Below, one piece after another: positions 45,603 through 54,043 of a stretch of 64,000 nt of DNA. The number at the start of each line of letters is the position of its first letter. Within the stretch, counting starts at the first letter, position 1. Where the stretch lies: the NCBI RefSeq assembly GCF_040760005.1, contig NZ_CP099760.1:1793501-1857500 (forward strand), given 5' to 3'. Below the pieces are notes generated by a model. That model was not told the origin of the DNA. It saw nothing but the letters and a program-made list of their open reading frames with translations, and did not search any database. The stretch is from Pseudomonas sp. stari2 (GTDB lineage Bacteria; Pseudomonadota; Gammaproteobacteria; Pseudomonadales; Pseudomonadaceae). The position numbers were made by a program, and so were the translations under genes.

Positions 45603-46187
45603 CTAGTTTTTCGCCGTGAAGTAAGTGTGGGTCCAGTTGCCGCCACCGTTGTAGGAACCGGGGAACGAGCTCAGTGCGCGGGTCGAATAGCCATAGATCG
45701 AATCCGCGACCAGCACGTAGTTGCCGTTGGTGCCATAGATCGTCAGGAAGTGCGCACCGCCGCCATACCAGGCACAACGCAGACCGACAGGCCGGCCCAT
45801 GTTGATCTGGTTCTGGATGGCCGACATCTGCAACGAACCCTGATTCATCCCGTTGTAGCTGCGGGTGGTTTGCAGGGCCGAATCCAGATAGCCGTAGACG
45901 TTGCACGGACCCGGCTGGCTGCAGCAGTTGCGGTTCAGTTGGGTGCTGGCAACACCGCACTGGGTCCAGGACCCGGTGCCGTAATAGTTGCCAACCGAAG
46001 CGGAAACCGCGGCCCAGCACCAGTTGGTCTGGGTCTGTTGCTGCATCGTGAAGTTCAGGCTTGAGGCCGCCAGGGCCTCGGCCTGTGGCGCGGCTTCGAC
46101 CTCGACCAGTTGCGCGTCGAGCAGATGGCCGGTCAGGCACCCGGGCAGGGTGTTGCCGGTGAACTGCGTTGTTTCAGTGGTTAACAT
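45603..46187 (-). CDS. Papain-like cysteine protease, AvrRpt2/C70-like
   Basis: This is a 194-residue protein with GGAGGA 8 nt before ATG 46187. Residues 48-61 (TMQQQTQTNWCWAA) carry the Gln-x-Asn-Trp-Cys57-Trp-Ala-Ala motif of the C70/C39-like papain fold; the other likely catalytic residues are His146 (GGAHFLTIYG) and Asp162 (VLVADSIYG). There are extra Cys residues (77, 88, 89, 95, 138). The N-terminal 47 residues lack a signal peptide and are acidic and Leu/Ala-rich, resembling a propeptide or leader. AvrRpt2 is a type III effector of P. syringae; no secretion genes or hrp-type elements are seen here. Confidence 0.75.
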   Translation of the reverse strand: MLTTETTQFTGNTLPGCLTGHLLDAQLVEVEAAPQAEALAASSLNFTMQQQTQTNWCWAAVSASVGNYYGTGSWTQCGVASTQLNRNCCSQPGPCNVYGYLDSALQTTRSYNGMNQGSLQMSAIQNQINMGRPVGLRCAWYGGGAHFLTIYGTNGNYVLVADSIYGYSTRALSSFPGSYNGGGNWTHTYFTAKN

Positions 46188-46407
46188 TTTTCAATCCTCC
46201 ATGAATGAAAATAAATGTCCTGCGTAGATTTGTGAGCCGTCGGCGGTTAAGGGTTGCCACTTCTGCGGCGGGTTTCGAGCAGGCTCAAGGTAACCCTAGG
46301 TCTGAATATGCATTTATGCAAATAAATGAATGCATTAGTGCAATTTTGCGGGCGAAAGGACACTGCATGAGCATGTCCTTGGTGGTGGAAGCCGAAGCCT
46401 GAGGCCG

Positions 46408-46683
46408 TTACCCCTCGGTTTTATGCTCGGCCGAATCCAGCTCCTTCAAGCGCTGGTCGATCAACTGGCATTTGTCCGGTAGATCGGCAGAGGCGGTGCC
46501 CAGGTCCATTTTCTGCAACTCGGCGTTGATTTCCTTGGCCTTGGCCGGGTTTTGCTCGGTGAGTTTTGCCACTTCCTGGGCCAGTTGTTCGCGTTTGGCG
46601 GTGGCCTCTTCGGGCGTGCAGGCCCACACGGGCAGGGCGCAGGCGAGGATGGTGGCGAGTGTGAAGGTGAGCAGGGTTTTCAT
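46408..46683 (-). CDS. Small secreted or lipid-anchored protein
   Basis: This is a 91-residue protein. The hydrophobic N-terminus ends in ALPVWAC at residue 22, which could be a signal peptide I site before Cys or an atypical lipobox (Trp at -2). The mature part is one charged helical stretch (EEATAKREQLAQEVAKLTEQNPAKAKEINAELQKM) with a second Cys near 72. Such small helical periplasmic proteins are common in Pseudomonas and have no known role. Confidence 0.6.
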   Translation of the reverse strand: MKTLLTFTLATILACALPVWACTPEEATAKREQLAQEVAKLTEQNPAKAKEINAELQKMDLGTASADLPDKCQLIDQRLKELDSAEHKTEG

Positions 46684-46764
46684 GATGGCAGGCCTCAGAT
46701 CCGGTTAAGGCGGGTTAACCGGTTGAGGGCCGTGACCCGTGAAAAGTTCAGTGTCTTTGCCGGC

Positions 46765-47499
46765 TTAGTCGCCGTGGCAGCAACCGGATTTTTGCTCTCC
46801 GTCATACCGATCATGATGCCGCACCCACTCCATGATCTCGTCCTCGTTTCTGCCTTTGGGCGTGAGATCGAGAAAATTGTAGGCGCCGACGAGCATGTCC
46901 AGACCCCGGGCGTAGGTTGAGTAGGTGTGGAATATCTCGCCGTTATTGGCGCGATAGAACACGCTCAGCCCCGGCATTTCCTCTTCGCTACTGTCAGTCT
47001 TTTCATAGTTGTAGGTAGCCTTTCCGGCTTCGGCGTCTTCAGCACGGGCGCACACGCCGAAGTCGTAGTTGAAATCGGAACCGTCCGACGACACCCAGTC
47101 GAACTTCCAGCCCATCCGCCGCTTGAACGTCTGGAATTCGGCGAATGGCGCGTGGGATACCGCCACCAGCGCAATGTCGTGATGAGCCAGGTGCAGATTG
47201 GCGCCGTCGAAGTGGTCGCCGAGGAACGAGCAGCCCTGGCAGCCTTCTTCCCAGCCTTTGGCGAACATGAAGTGGTAAACGATGAGCTGGCTGTGATTGC
47301 CAAACAGATCGGCAAGTTTCAATTCGCCGTCCGGCCCCATGAAGCGATAGTCCTTGTCGACTTTCACCCACGGCAGAGCGCGGCGTTTGGCGCTGAGGCG
47401 GTCGCGCTCCCTGGTGAAGGCCTTTTCGTCGGCCAGATGCTGCTTGCGGGCGGCGAGCCATTCTTCGCGCGACACCACCGGATGATTCTCAATGTTCAT
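46765..47499 (-). CDS. DUF899 thioredoxin-like protein
   Basis: This is a 244-residue protein of the DUF899 family, with a thioredoxin-like fold. It shows YRFMGPDGELKLADLFGNHSQLIVYHFMFAKGWEEGCQGCSFLGDHFDG, in which GCQGCS carries the redox Cys pair. A later block VSSDGSDFNYDFGV and PGLSVFYRANNGEIFHTYSTYARG also match the family. It is cytoplasmic and the redox partner is unknown. A GACCG-c-CGGTC palindrome lies about 70 bp upstream (47570-47580). Confidence 0.82.
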   Translation of the reverse strand: MNIENHPVVSREEWLAARKQHLADEKAFTRERDRLSAKRRALPWVKVDKDYRFMGPDGELKLADLFGNHSQLIVYHFMFAKGWEEGCQGCSFLGDHFDGANLHLAHHDIALVAVSHAPFAEFQTFKRRMGWKFDWVSSDGSDFNYDFGVCARAEDAEAGKATYNYEKTDSSEEEMPGLSVFYRANNGEIFHTYSTYARGLDMLVGAYNFLDLTPKGRNEDEIMEWVRHHDRYDGEQKSGCCHGD

Positions 47500-47675
47500 G
47501 ATGATTTCTCCTGCGGGGGTTGAAACCGTCTGTCTCAGACTAGTCGCTCAACGTCGTCGGAAATCGACAGACCGCCGGTCGGTCGGGGCGGTAAATGAAG
47601 CTGAACGGCTATTGCCCGCTCGGGTCACAACCTAAGACAGCGCCATAAATCACGCGCACCGGAGGTTGAATCAGG

Positions 47676-48068
47676 ATGACGACTTATAACTGGGATTTGA
47701 TTGAACGCCTGCTGCATGAAGTGCAGAACGGCGCAGGCCACAGCTTCGCACCGCGTTCCTATGCTGAAGACTATACGGCGGAGAAAGCGGCGGCAGGCGA
47801 GCCGATCGAGAATCTGGATCATCTGAAAACCATCGCCTGTGAATATGAGCAAAAGCTGTTGCTGCGCGGTTTTATCGAGCCACGGGGTGACGATGAGGGC
47901 AGCACCGGCAACAACTTCAGCCTGACCCCGCGCGGCTCTAGCCTGTTGAGTCTGATCGACAGCAGCATTCCCGGTAATGATCATCCGCGTCAGGTGCTGG
48001 ATGAACAGGAAGATGCGCTGGATGAGGCGACTTTCGATCATGTGGCGTCAAAAGCGCAGATTGCCTGA
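47676..48068 (+). CDS. Small DUF2513-like protein
   Basis: This is a 130-residue protein with GGAGG before ATG 47676. Residues 4-75 (YNWDLIERLLHEVQNGAGHSFAPRSYAEDY, then HLKTIACEYEQKLLLRGFIEPR) resemble a winged-helix layout as in DUF2513 proteins, and the tail from about 100 is acidic. The family appears in phages and in bacterial genomes as a putative regulator. Nothing else nearby is phage-like. Function unknown. Confidence 0.6.
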   Translation: MTTYNWDLIERLLHEVQNGAGHSFAPRSYAEDYTAEKAAAGEPIENLDHLKTIACEYEQKLLLRGFIEPRGDDEGSTGNNFSLTPRGSSLLSLIDSSIPGNDHPRQVLDEQEDALDEATFDHVASKAQIA

Positions 48069-48089
48069 ACCCCTGCTGTGATCCCTTTT

Positions 48090-48109
48090 GGAGCCGGGTT
48101 TCCGGCTCC
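48090..48109. terminator. Hairpin between convergent genes
   Basis: Perfect 8-bp arms (48090-48097 and 48102-48109) surround a GTTT loop, with TTTT before the left arm. It lies between stops at 48068 and 48127 and fits a minus-strand terminator. Confidence 0.55.
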
Positions 48110-48126
48110 CGCAGGTTCAATAAACC

Positions 48127-48996
48127 TCAGCCTGCTTTAGCAGCTTTCAGACACTTCAAATCATTGAAGTCCTTGCGCACCCCTTCGATTTTCTTCAACA
48201 GGCGCTGGCGTTGTTGCGGTGTGCTTTCTGCCATCAGATCCACCGCCAGCGAGCGCGCCTGGGCTTCAGTGTCGGCGTAGGCCTTGCGGTAATCCGCTGT
48301 CCATAAACGCTCGCGATAGACCAGAAGGGTCTCGATCCGCTGTGGGAATTCCGGACTTTTGCGCTGGGCGACAGCGGCGCTGAACTGCTGTTGCCAGTGC
48401 GCACGGTTGGCGATCCATTGGGTGTTCTGGTCGCCGAGTGCGGTCGACCACGCCATCACCCGTTGCTCTTGCGTGACACTCAAAGGCCCGAGCCAGTCGT
48501 TGAGGCGTTTGTCCATCCTTGCGCCGCGTTCGGCGATCTGCTGGGCCAATGGTGGTTTCACATATTCCTGCTGACGTTTGCGCAGATCCTTGGCAAACGC
48601 ATCGTTCATGTCGGCGACCTGTTTGTCGTCCAGCCCTTGCAGCAACTCGATGGCCGACGGGGTGATTTCCCGGGCGGTTTCGGCAATCGCCTGCTTGGCT
48701 TCCAGAGTGCGGGCCTGAAGTGCGGCGTCGGTGACCTGATTGGTTTCGACCATGGTCTGCAGGCGATCCAGCCAGTCCAGATAACCTGGCAATTGCGTAG
48801 TGCAGTGCCAGCTCAGGTGCTCCTTGAGGCGTTCGTTGAACCAGCCTTTCTGCTCGCCGGTCATGTCCAGGTAGTCGCTGAGCGTCCATGGAATGATCAC
48901 GTCGAGATTGCGATAGGCCAGGCCGACGCGGCTGCACGCGCCGAGGGCGAGGATGAAGATCAACAGGGTGGCGCAGTGTTTGAACCAGCGAGACAT
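48127..48996 (-). CDS. DUF6279-like lipoprotein
   Basis: This is a 289-residue protein. The lipobox is ILALGAC with Cys21, so it should be a lipoprotein; Ser at +2 favours the outer membrane. The rest is mainly helical (LDMTGEQKGWFNERLKEHLSWHCTTQLPGYLDWLDRLQ) and fits the DUF6279 family. It contains a conserved Trp-His-Cys segment near 62-65. Function unknown. It is convergent to the DUF2513-like gene. Confidence 0.75.
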   Translation of the reverse strand: MSRWFKHCATLLIFILALGACSRVGLAYRNLDVIIPWTLSDYLDMTGEQKGWFNERLKEHLSWHCTTQLPGYLDWLDRLQTMVETNQVTDAALQARTLEAKQAIAETAREITPSAIELLQGLDDKQVADMNDAFAKDLRKRQQEYVKPPLAQQIAERGARMDKRLNDWLGPLSVTQEQRVMAWSTALGDQNTQWIANRAHWQQQFSAAVAQRKSPEFPQRIETLLVYRERLWTADYRKAYADTEAQARSLAVDLMAESTPQQRQRLLKKIEGVRKDFNDLKCLKAAKAG

Positions 48997-49067
48997 GAGC
49001 GAGTCCTTGCGAAAGCCTGGCGTCTGATTCTTATGTGAACGCAGGATGCTCCCGGCAGTTCAGCCAA

Positions 49068-49784
49068 TCAATAGAACGCGCGTTCGGCCTTGAGCGTGAC
49101 CAGCCCGTCGCACTGGCTGTTGTGCCCGGAGTACGCCGAACAGTCGCTGCCGCTGAGGCTGGAGTTGCTGTAGATCAGGTCCAGGTCGATACCCATCACC
49201 GGCCGGGAAAATTTCACCGACCAGTCGGTAAAACTGCTGACATAACCACCGTCCACCGAGACCGGCGTATTGAGCTGATGGGTGGTGTATTTCATGCTGA
49301 TCCCGATGCCGAACGGCTGGTTGCCGCGCAGATCGGCGAACAAGGTGTTGTTCTGTTTGTCCGGGTCGTTGCTCAGTGCGATGCCGAAACGGCTGCCGAG
49401 CAGGGTCAGGCCGCCGAACAGCTCTTGGCTGTCGAGGGTGTCGATCTTCGGATAGCTGTAATGGATCATCCCGACTTCGTAGCCGAGGGTTTGATCGAAA
49501 GGTTGTTTAAAGCCTACGTAGGAGTCGATCTCCAGATTCTTGCCTGGCGTCAGCCCCATGCTCGGCGCGTACTGGCCAATGTAGAGGCCTCTGTCGTGGG
49601 TCAGATCGAGGCCGCCGTGGAACGAGCCGGCTGCCGAGGGCTTGACCAGACCCTGGGCCATGCTGCGGCTCGGAGTGGTGCCGAGCTTTAGGTCGAAGTC
49701 GCCAAGTTCGCGCTGGAAAATCTGTGCGTGCGCCACCGGGCTCGCCAGTAGTCCTGCAAGAAATAAACAGAGGGGTTTGAGCAT
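49068..49784 (-). CDS. TorF-family outer-membrane porin-like protein
   Basis: This is a 238-residue protein. The signal peptide is MLKPLCLFLAGLLASPVAHA. A small beta-barrel follows, beginning FDLKLGTTPSRSMAQGLVKPSAAGSFHGGLDLTHDRGLYIGQYAPSMG, the TorF hallmark, with strand pairs to the end. The terminal residues (ERAFY) end in Tyr, an accepted BAM signal. The two Cys residues near 217 and 226 lie in a loop. TorF proteins are described as putative porins; the cargo is unknown. Confidence 0.78.
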   Translation of the reverse strand: MLKPLCLFLAGLLASPVAHAQIFQRELGDFDLKLGTTPSRSMAQGLVKPSAAGSFHGGLDLTHDRGLYIGQYAPSMGLTPGKNLEIDSYVGFKQPFDQTLGYEVGMIHYSYPKIDTLDSQELFGGLTLLGSRFGIALSNDPDKQNNTLFADLRGNQPFGIGISMKYTTHQLNTPVSVDGGYVSSFTDWSVKFSRPVMGIDLDLIYSNSSLSGSDCSAYSGHNSQCDGLVTLKAERAFY

Positions 49785-50000
49785 GCGTCACTCCTTGAAC
49801 AGCGAGCGCAGGCCGACGTACCTGCTGAAACGCTTGATCCAGACGCGTGCAAGGATACCGGCGAATGATCGCCATCGAGGGCCGTTCGTCGATTTCTGTG
49901 GTTTTGTCGGGGTTGATTAAACGCGAGAGAGGTTCTGCGAGGGTTCCGGTCCAGACGCTTCGAAGCTCAAAGCGCCTTGGGACTGGGATGTTGCGGGGTG

Positions 50001-50189
50001 TTACTTCTTGCCCAGGCTGATCTGCTTGGACGGGCCGAACGTCTGGCCGCTGACGCCCTTGGCAATTTGCTGGATCTCGCCGCCGGACTTGAGGAACGCC
50101 GCGATCTGATCGTTGATCGATTCGCTGGTTTCAACGGCTGGAGCTGGCTTTGCTTTGCTGGTGGATGCTTTTACACGCATGGCGGCCAT
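50001..50189 (-). CDS. Small basic hypothetical protein
   Basis: This is a 62-residue ORF; MRVKAS at 50180 is an alternative start. It has a Lys/Ala/Pro-rich N-terminus, a predicted helix SINDQIAAFLKSGGEIQQIAKG and the tail TFGPSKQISLGKK. This layout recurs in small Pseudomonas proteins that I cannot tie to a named family. It has no signal peptide. It lies alone in a long non-coding stretch; the 350-bp gap upstream of it leads to cvfB on the other strand. Confidence 0.5.
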   Translation of the reverse strand: MAAMRVKASTSKAKPAPAVETSESINDQIAAFLKSGGEIQQIAKGVSGQTFGPSKQISLGKK

Positions 50190-50539
50190 TAACCTGTAGA
50201 AAAGTAACTCGGCCAGGCATCGTACAGTAATAACTTGACAATTGCTTGGTAAATATCCCCCGGGATAACCCAGCGTACGGGTGGATTATTCTCGATTAAT
50301 TATTAGAAATATCCCGCTAACCTGCTGTTTTAAATAAAAACGTTTATCGGGGACGGTGGCTTTTTCGCGGGGGTGACGCGCCGGGGAGTCGCCAAGGTGG
50401 TCTGACGAGTGGCACCTGCTCGGCGGCAAACCAAGGAAATTCAAGGCTTCGCGCAAATTTCAGTCGGCGGGAGGATCTGCCGGCCAACGAACCCGGCAAA
50501 ACCGGGTAGAATGCCGCCCACGCAATGAGGGTATTGGAA
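50190..50539. other. 350-bp non-coding region before cvfB
   Basis: No gene is seen. It contains a TTGACA hexamer (50235-50240) without a clear -10, a 14-bp palindrome TATCCCCCGGGATA (50254-50267), and an A/T-rich stretch (50280-50345) unlike the surrounding coding sequence. It should contain the divergent promoters of the small protein and cvfB. Confidence 0.45.
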
Positions 50540-51376
50540 ATGGCTTTAGTCGGGCGCTACAACAGTTTGCAAGTGGTTAAACACACTAACTTCGGTTTAT
50601 ATCTGGACGGCGGTGCCGACGGCGAAATTCTTTTGCCCAACCGTTATATCCCCAAAGATATTCCCAGCGAAGATGAAGACTGGCTCAATGTTTTCATTTA
50701 TCTGGACAGCGATGACAAACTAATTGCCACCACTGAAAAACCAAAAGTTCAGGTTGGTGAATTTGCCAGTTTGAAAGTTGTTGAAGTCAACAGCATCGGT
50801 GTGTTCCTCGATTGGGGCCTGCCCAAGGATCTGCTGCTGCCTTACTCCGAAGAAAAACGCCAGATGACCGCTGGCGAGTATTGCGTGGTGCACGTCTACC
50901 TCGACAAGCACACCCGCCGCATCACCGCCACCGCGCGCCTGGATCGTTATCTGGACAAGACCCCGGCCAACTACAGCGTGGGCCAGGAAGTTGATCTGCT
51001 GGTGGCCGAAGCCACCGACATGGGTTTCAAGGCAGTCATCAACAACAAGCATTGGGGTCTGATTCACAAGAACGAAATCTTCAAGTTCATGCGTTCCGGC
51101 ATGCGCGAGAAAGGTTTCATCAAGGAAGTGCGTGCCGACGGCAAGATCAGCCTGAGCCTGCAACCGGTAGGACAGGAAGCGGCCAGCAGCCTGAGTTCGA
51201 AGATTCTCGCCAAGTTGCGTGAAAGCAACGGCACCCTGGCCGTCAGCGACAAGAGCGATCCGGCGCTGATCAGCAGTCTGTTCGGCGTCAGCAAGGGCAA
51301 CTTCAAGAAGGCCATCGGTTCGTTGTACAAGGAAGGCAAGATCGTCATTCATGCCGATCGCATTGAACTAACCTGA
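50540..51376 (+). CDS. cvfB: CvfB-family S1-type RNA-binding protein
   Basis: This is a 278-residue protein. ATG 50540 (MALVGRYNSL) is favoured because AGGG lies about 9 nt upstream; the ATG at 50525 would overlap it. Three S1/OB-like repeats at about 1-65, 70-130 and 140-205 (HTNFGLYLDGGADGEILLP, NSIGVFLDWGLPKDLLLPY, ATDMGFKAVINNKHWGLIHKNEI) are followed by a winged-helix C-terminal domain (about 215-278). CvfB homologues bind RNA and affect virulence in Staphylococcus; the role in Pseudomonas is not established. Confidence 0.85.
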   Translation: MALVGRYNSLQVVKHTNFGLYLDGGADGEILLPNRYIPKDIPSEDEDWLNVFIYLDSDDKLIATTEKPKVQVGEFASLKVVEVNSIGVFLDWGLPKDLLLPYSEEKRQMTAGEYCVVHVYLDKHTRRITATARLDRYLDKTPANYSVGQEVDLLVAEATDMGFKAVINNKHWGLIHKNEIFKFMRSGMREKGFIKEVRADGKISLSLQPVGQEAASSLSSKILAKLRESNGTLAVSDKSDPALISSLFGVSKGNFKKAIGSLYKEGKIVIHADRIELT

Positions 51377-51421
51377 GCCTGACGTGGCCCATGTTGCATG
51401 GGCTCAGTTGAGGTCGGGCAG

Positions 51422-51832
51422 ATGAAAAAAGCACTGATTGCCTACGTCGCCACGCTGCTGACGTTTCTACTGCTCGACGGCCTCTGGCTCGGCGTGCTGA
51501 TGGCGCCGACCTATCGCGAACTGCTCGGTTCGCTGATGCTCGAAAAACCGTTGCTGGTGCCAGCAGCGGTTTTTTATTGCCTGTACGTTTTCGGGTGTGT
51601 GGCGTTTGTGGTGTTGCCTTCGATGACCTGGCAGCGAGCCGCCCGCATGGGCGCGCTGCTCGGGCTGGTCGCTTATGGCACCTATGATCTGACCAACTGG
51701 GCGACGCTTCGCGGCTGGTCGGTGCAGGTGACATTGCTGGATTGGGCATGGGGGACGTTTGCCACAGCGCTGGCCTGTACGGTCGGATTTGCCGTGGTCA
51801 GCGGGTTTGGCAGATCAGCCCGTCACCGCTGA
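51422..51832 (+). CDS. DUF2177 membrane protein
   Basis: This is a 136-residue protein starting at ATG 51422. Four transmembrane helices begin MKKALIAYVATLLTFLLLDGLWLGVLM, the typical DUF2177 opening; TYRELLGSLM and YGTYDLTNWATLRGW are conserved blocks. The function is unknown. A strong terminator-like hairpin lies within its coding sequence (51543-51575), which is unusual. Confidence 0.8.
   Translation: MKKALIAYVATLLTFLLLDGLWLGVLMAPTYRELLGSLMLEKPLLVPAAVFYCLYVFGCVAFVVLPSMTWQRAARMGALLGLVAYGTYDLTNWATLRGWSVQVTLLDWAWGTFATALACTVGFAVVSGFGRSARHR
51543..51575 (+). terminator. Terminator-like hairpin inside the DUF2177 gene
   Basis: The arms 51543-51557 and 51560-51574 pair at 14 of 15 positions around a 2-nt loop and end in a T-run (51570-51575). 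The A-run/T-run layout is that of the bidirectional terminators at 17471 and 44939, and GGTTTTTTATTGCCTG (51568-51583) is identical to their right outer arm. Confidence 0.6.
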
Positions 51833-51909
51833 CGCTTCAGGAGAATGTAGTGTCTCTTCCAGACGGCTTTTTCTGGCCAACTGGTTAATAATCCCCGAGA
51901 CTATTTTTC

Positions 51910-51938
51910 GCCCCGGACGAAGAGCCGGGGCTTTGCTT
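51910..51938 (+). terminator. Intrinsic terminator after the DUF2177 gene
   Basis: The 7-bp stem GCCCCGG/CCGGGGC (51910-51916, 51925-51931) is followed by TTTGCTT. It sits 78 bp after the DUF2177 stop and before the EamA gene. Confidence 0.65.
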
Positions 51939-51984
51939 TGACCATTGGAAAAACTGCCATGTTGTGTGTATTCGAGGTGCTGCG

Positions 51985-52917
51985 GTGAGTGTCAGTCGGC
52001 GCAGTGCCGACGGTTTTGCCCTGCAAGTGATGATCGGCCTGTGCCTGATCTGGGGCGTGCAGCAGGTGCTGATCAAGTGGGCGGCAAGCGATATCGCGCC
52101 GGTGATGCAGGCGGCGGGGCGGTCGGGGATTTCCGCGTTGTTGGTAGGACTGCTCATCTGCTGGAAGGGCGGCTGGGATCAGGTCGGCAATACCTGGCGT
52201 GGCGGCTTGCTGGCGGGTGCCTTGTTCGGTCTGGAGTTCCTGTTCATCTCCGAAGGCTTGCAATTGACCACGGCGGCGCACATGTCGGTGTTCCTCTATA
52301 CAGCGCCGATCTTCACCGCACTCGGTGTGCATTTCCTGTTGCCCAGTGAGCGTCTGCGGCCGGTGCAATGGCTGGGGATTTTCATGGCGTTCGTCGGCAT
52401 TGCCGTGGCGTTTGCCGGCGGGGTGTCGTGGGACAACCTCGATCACCGCATGTTGATGGGCGATGCCCTCGGCGTGCTGGCCGGGGCGAGTTGGGGCGCG
52501 ACCACCGTGGTAGTGCGTGCTTCGCGCCTGTCGGAAGCGCCGGTGACGCTGACGCTTTTTTACCAGTTGATCGTCGGTTTCGTCGGCCTGCTGTTGATCG
52601 CACTGCTCAGCGGCCAGATCACCCACGCCAGCCTGACCGCCGTGGCGCTTGGCAGCGTGTTGTTCCAGGGCCTGGTGGTGTCGTTCTTCAGCTACCTGAC
52701 CTGGTTCTGGCTGCTGCGCCGTTATCTGGCGGCCAATCTGGCGGTGTTTTCCTTCATGACGCCGTTGTTCGGCGTCACGTTCGGCGTGGTGCTGCTGGGC
52801 GAAGAACTGAGCCTGAATTTCGTCATCGGTGCCGTGCTGGTGTTGCTCGGCATCACCTTTGTCAGCGCGGAACAGTGGGTGCGTCGGCGCTTGCGCAAAG
52901 CGCTCGGCCAGTCGTAA
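51985..52917 (+). CDS. EamA-family (DMT) transporter
   Basis: This is a 310-residue protein with ten transmembrane segments. The start is GTG 51985 with GAGG 7 nt upstream; the GTG at 51964 is less well supported. The first EamA repeat contains LCLIWGVQQVLIKWAASDIAPVMQAAGRS, the second LMGDALGVLAGASWGATTVVVRASRL. It is a likely metabolite exporter of unknown substrate. The last 56 bp overlap the convergent MFS gene. Confidence 0.82.
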   Translation: MSVSRRSADGFALQVMIGLCLIWGVQQVLIKWAASDIAPVMQAAGRSGISALLVGLLICWKGGWDQVGNTWRGGLLAGALFGLEFLFISEGLQLTTAAHMSVFLYTAPIFTALGVHFLLPSERLRPVQWLGIFMAFVGIAVAFAGGVSWDNLDHRMLMGDALGVLAGASWGATTVVVRASRLSEAPVTLTLFYQLIVGFVGLLLIALLSGQITHASLTAVALGSVLFQGLVVSFFSYLTWFWLLRRYLAANLAVFSFMTPLFGVTFGVVLLGEELSLNFVIGAVLVLLGITFVSAEQWVRRRLRKALGQS

Positions 52918-54043
52918 GCGGTTTCCACGCCAGACCGCCGGCGATCAGCAAGCCGCTGCCGGCAATCACCAGCGCCGGTTGCAGGCCACCGCTGAAGTGG
53001 CTGCTGACCGCTGCCAGCAACGGTCCGCTGAGCTGGCCGACGGCGAAGCACGCGGTGAGCAGGCCGGCGTTGCGCTGGGTGGCGTGGGGCGCCAGTTCTC
53101 GGGAGCGTTGCATCACCAGTTGCATGCAGGACAGGAACGGCGTGCCGCACAGGATCACGCCCAGCGCCAGGCCGAGGCCGCTGCCCAGCAGGCAGGCAAA
53201 CACTCCGGCGGCCTGCAGCCACAACGTCGCCATCAACCAGTGACGGGTGGTTTCCGGATCGTGCCGACGCAAACTCACCAGTAACACGCCAATCGCGGCG
53301 GCGAGGCCGAAGCATGGCCAGAACAGATCCGCCTGCCATTGCCCGTGAAACTGTGCATTGGCCATCTGCGACAGAAACGTGGCCGGGATGATGTAGCCCA
53401 CGCCGTACAAGGCATACACCACCGCCAAGCGCGCAATGCCACGATTCGACGGAGCGTCGGCAACAGGCGCGAGCGGCGCACCTGCTCCCGGTTGCGGCAG
53501 AATTCGCACGATCCCCAGCAACATGACCAGTGCCACAGCGGCGTAGATCAGCCACAACGTTGCGGAAGTCTGCTGCGCCAGATGTGAGAACAGCGCCAGC
53601 AACCCCGTCAGAAAAATCCCCAGCCCCGGCCCGGCAAAGACCAGCGCTCCCAGCCGTGGACGACCCGCGGCCGCAGCCAGCGGCTGGCTCAGCGCGGTAA
53701 TCATCACCAGCACCCAGGCACTGGCCACGCCGGTGCCGAAGCGCAACAGCAAATGCGACCAGAAACCGTTGGCCCAGAACGATGCCAGTGTCAGCAGCAC
53801 ACACAACCACAAGCCGCCATGCAGACGCCGCTGCACTTGATCGGGGCGGCGAGAAAACATCGCGTCCACGGCGCCGAGCAGATAACCGAGGTAGTTGGCG
53901 GCTGCAACCAGACCGGCGGCAGTCAGGTCGATCTGGCCTTCGCTGATCAGGTGGGGAAGTTGCGGTGTGAGGGCGAAACGCCCGATGCCCATGGCCATCA
54001 TCAGGGCAATGAAACTGGCGGATAAGCGAATCAGCGGCGACAT
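52862..54043 (-). CDS. YbfB/YjiJ-family MFS transporter
   Basis: This is a 393-residue protein with about 12 transmembrane segments. The N-terminus MSPLIRLSASFIALMMAMGIGRFALTPQLPHL matches the YbfB/YjiJ branch of MFS permeases, and the linker between the halves is near 190-205. It is divergent from a LysR gene 105 bp away, which probably regulates it. Its C-terminal 18 codons are antisense to the end of the EamA gene. Confidence 0.84.
   Translation of the reverse strand: MSPLIRLSASFIALMMAMGIGRFALTPQLPHLISEGQIDLTAAGLVAAANYLGYLLGAVDAMFSRRPDQVQRRLHGGLWLCVLLTLASFWANGFWSHLLLRFGTGVASAWVLVMITALSQPLAAAAGRPRLGALVFAGPGLGIFLTGLLALFSHLAQQTSATLWLIYAAVALVMLLGIVRILPQPGAGAPLAPVADAPSNRGIARLAVVYALYGVGYIIPATFLSQMANAQFHGQWQADLFWPCFGLAAAIGVLLVSLRRHDPETTRHWLMATLWLQAAGVFACLLGSGLGLALGVILCGTPFLSCMQLVMQRSRELAPHATQRNAGLLTACFAVGQLSGPLLAAVSSHFSGGLQPALVIAGSGLLIAGGLAWKPLTTGRALCASADAPTVPR

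Noticed and set aside
46310..46340. TGCATTTATGCAAATAAATGAATGCA-like palindromic A/T stretch near 46310
   Set aside because: Imperfect arms and low complexity; not distinct enough from chance in an A/T-rich promoter to call an operator.
46205..46402. A 65-codon ORF on the plus strand upstream of the C70-like protease
   Set aside because: No ribosome site and lies over the protease promoter region; A/T-rich chance frame is more likely.
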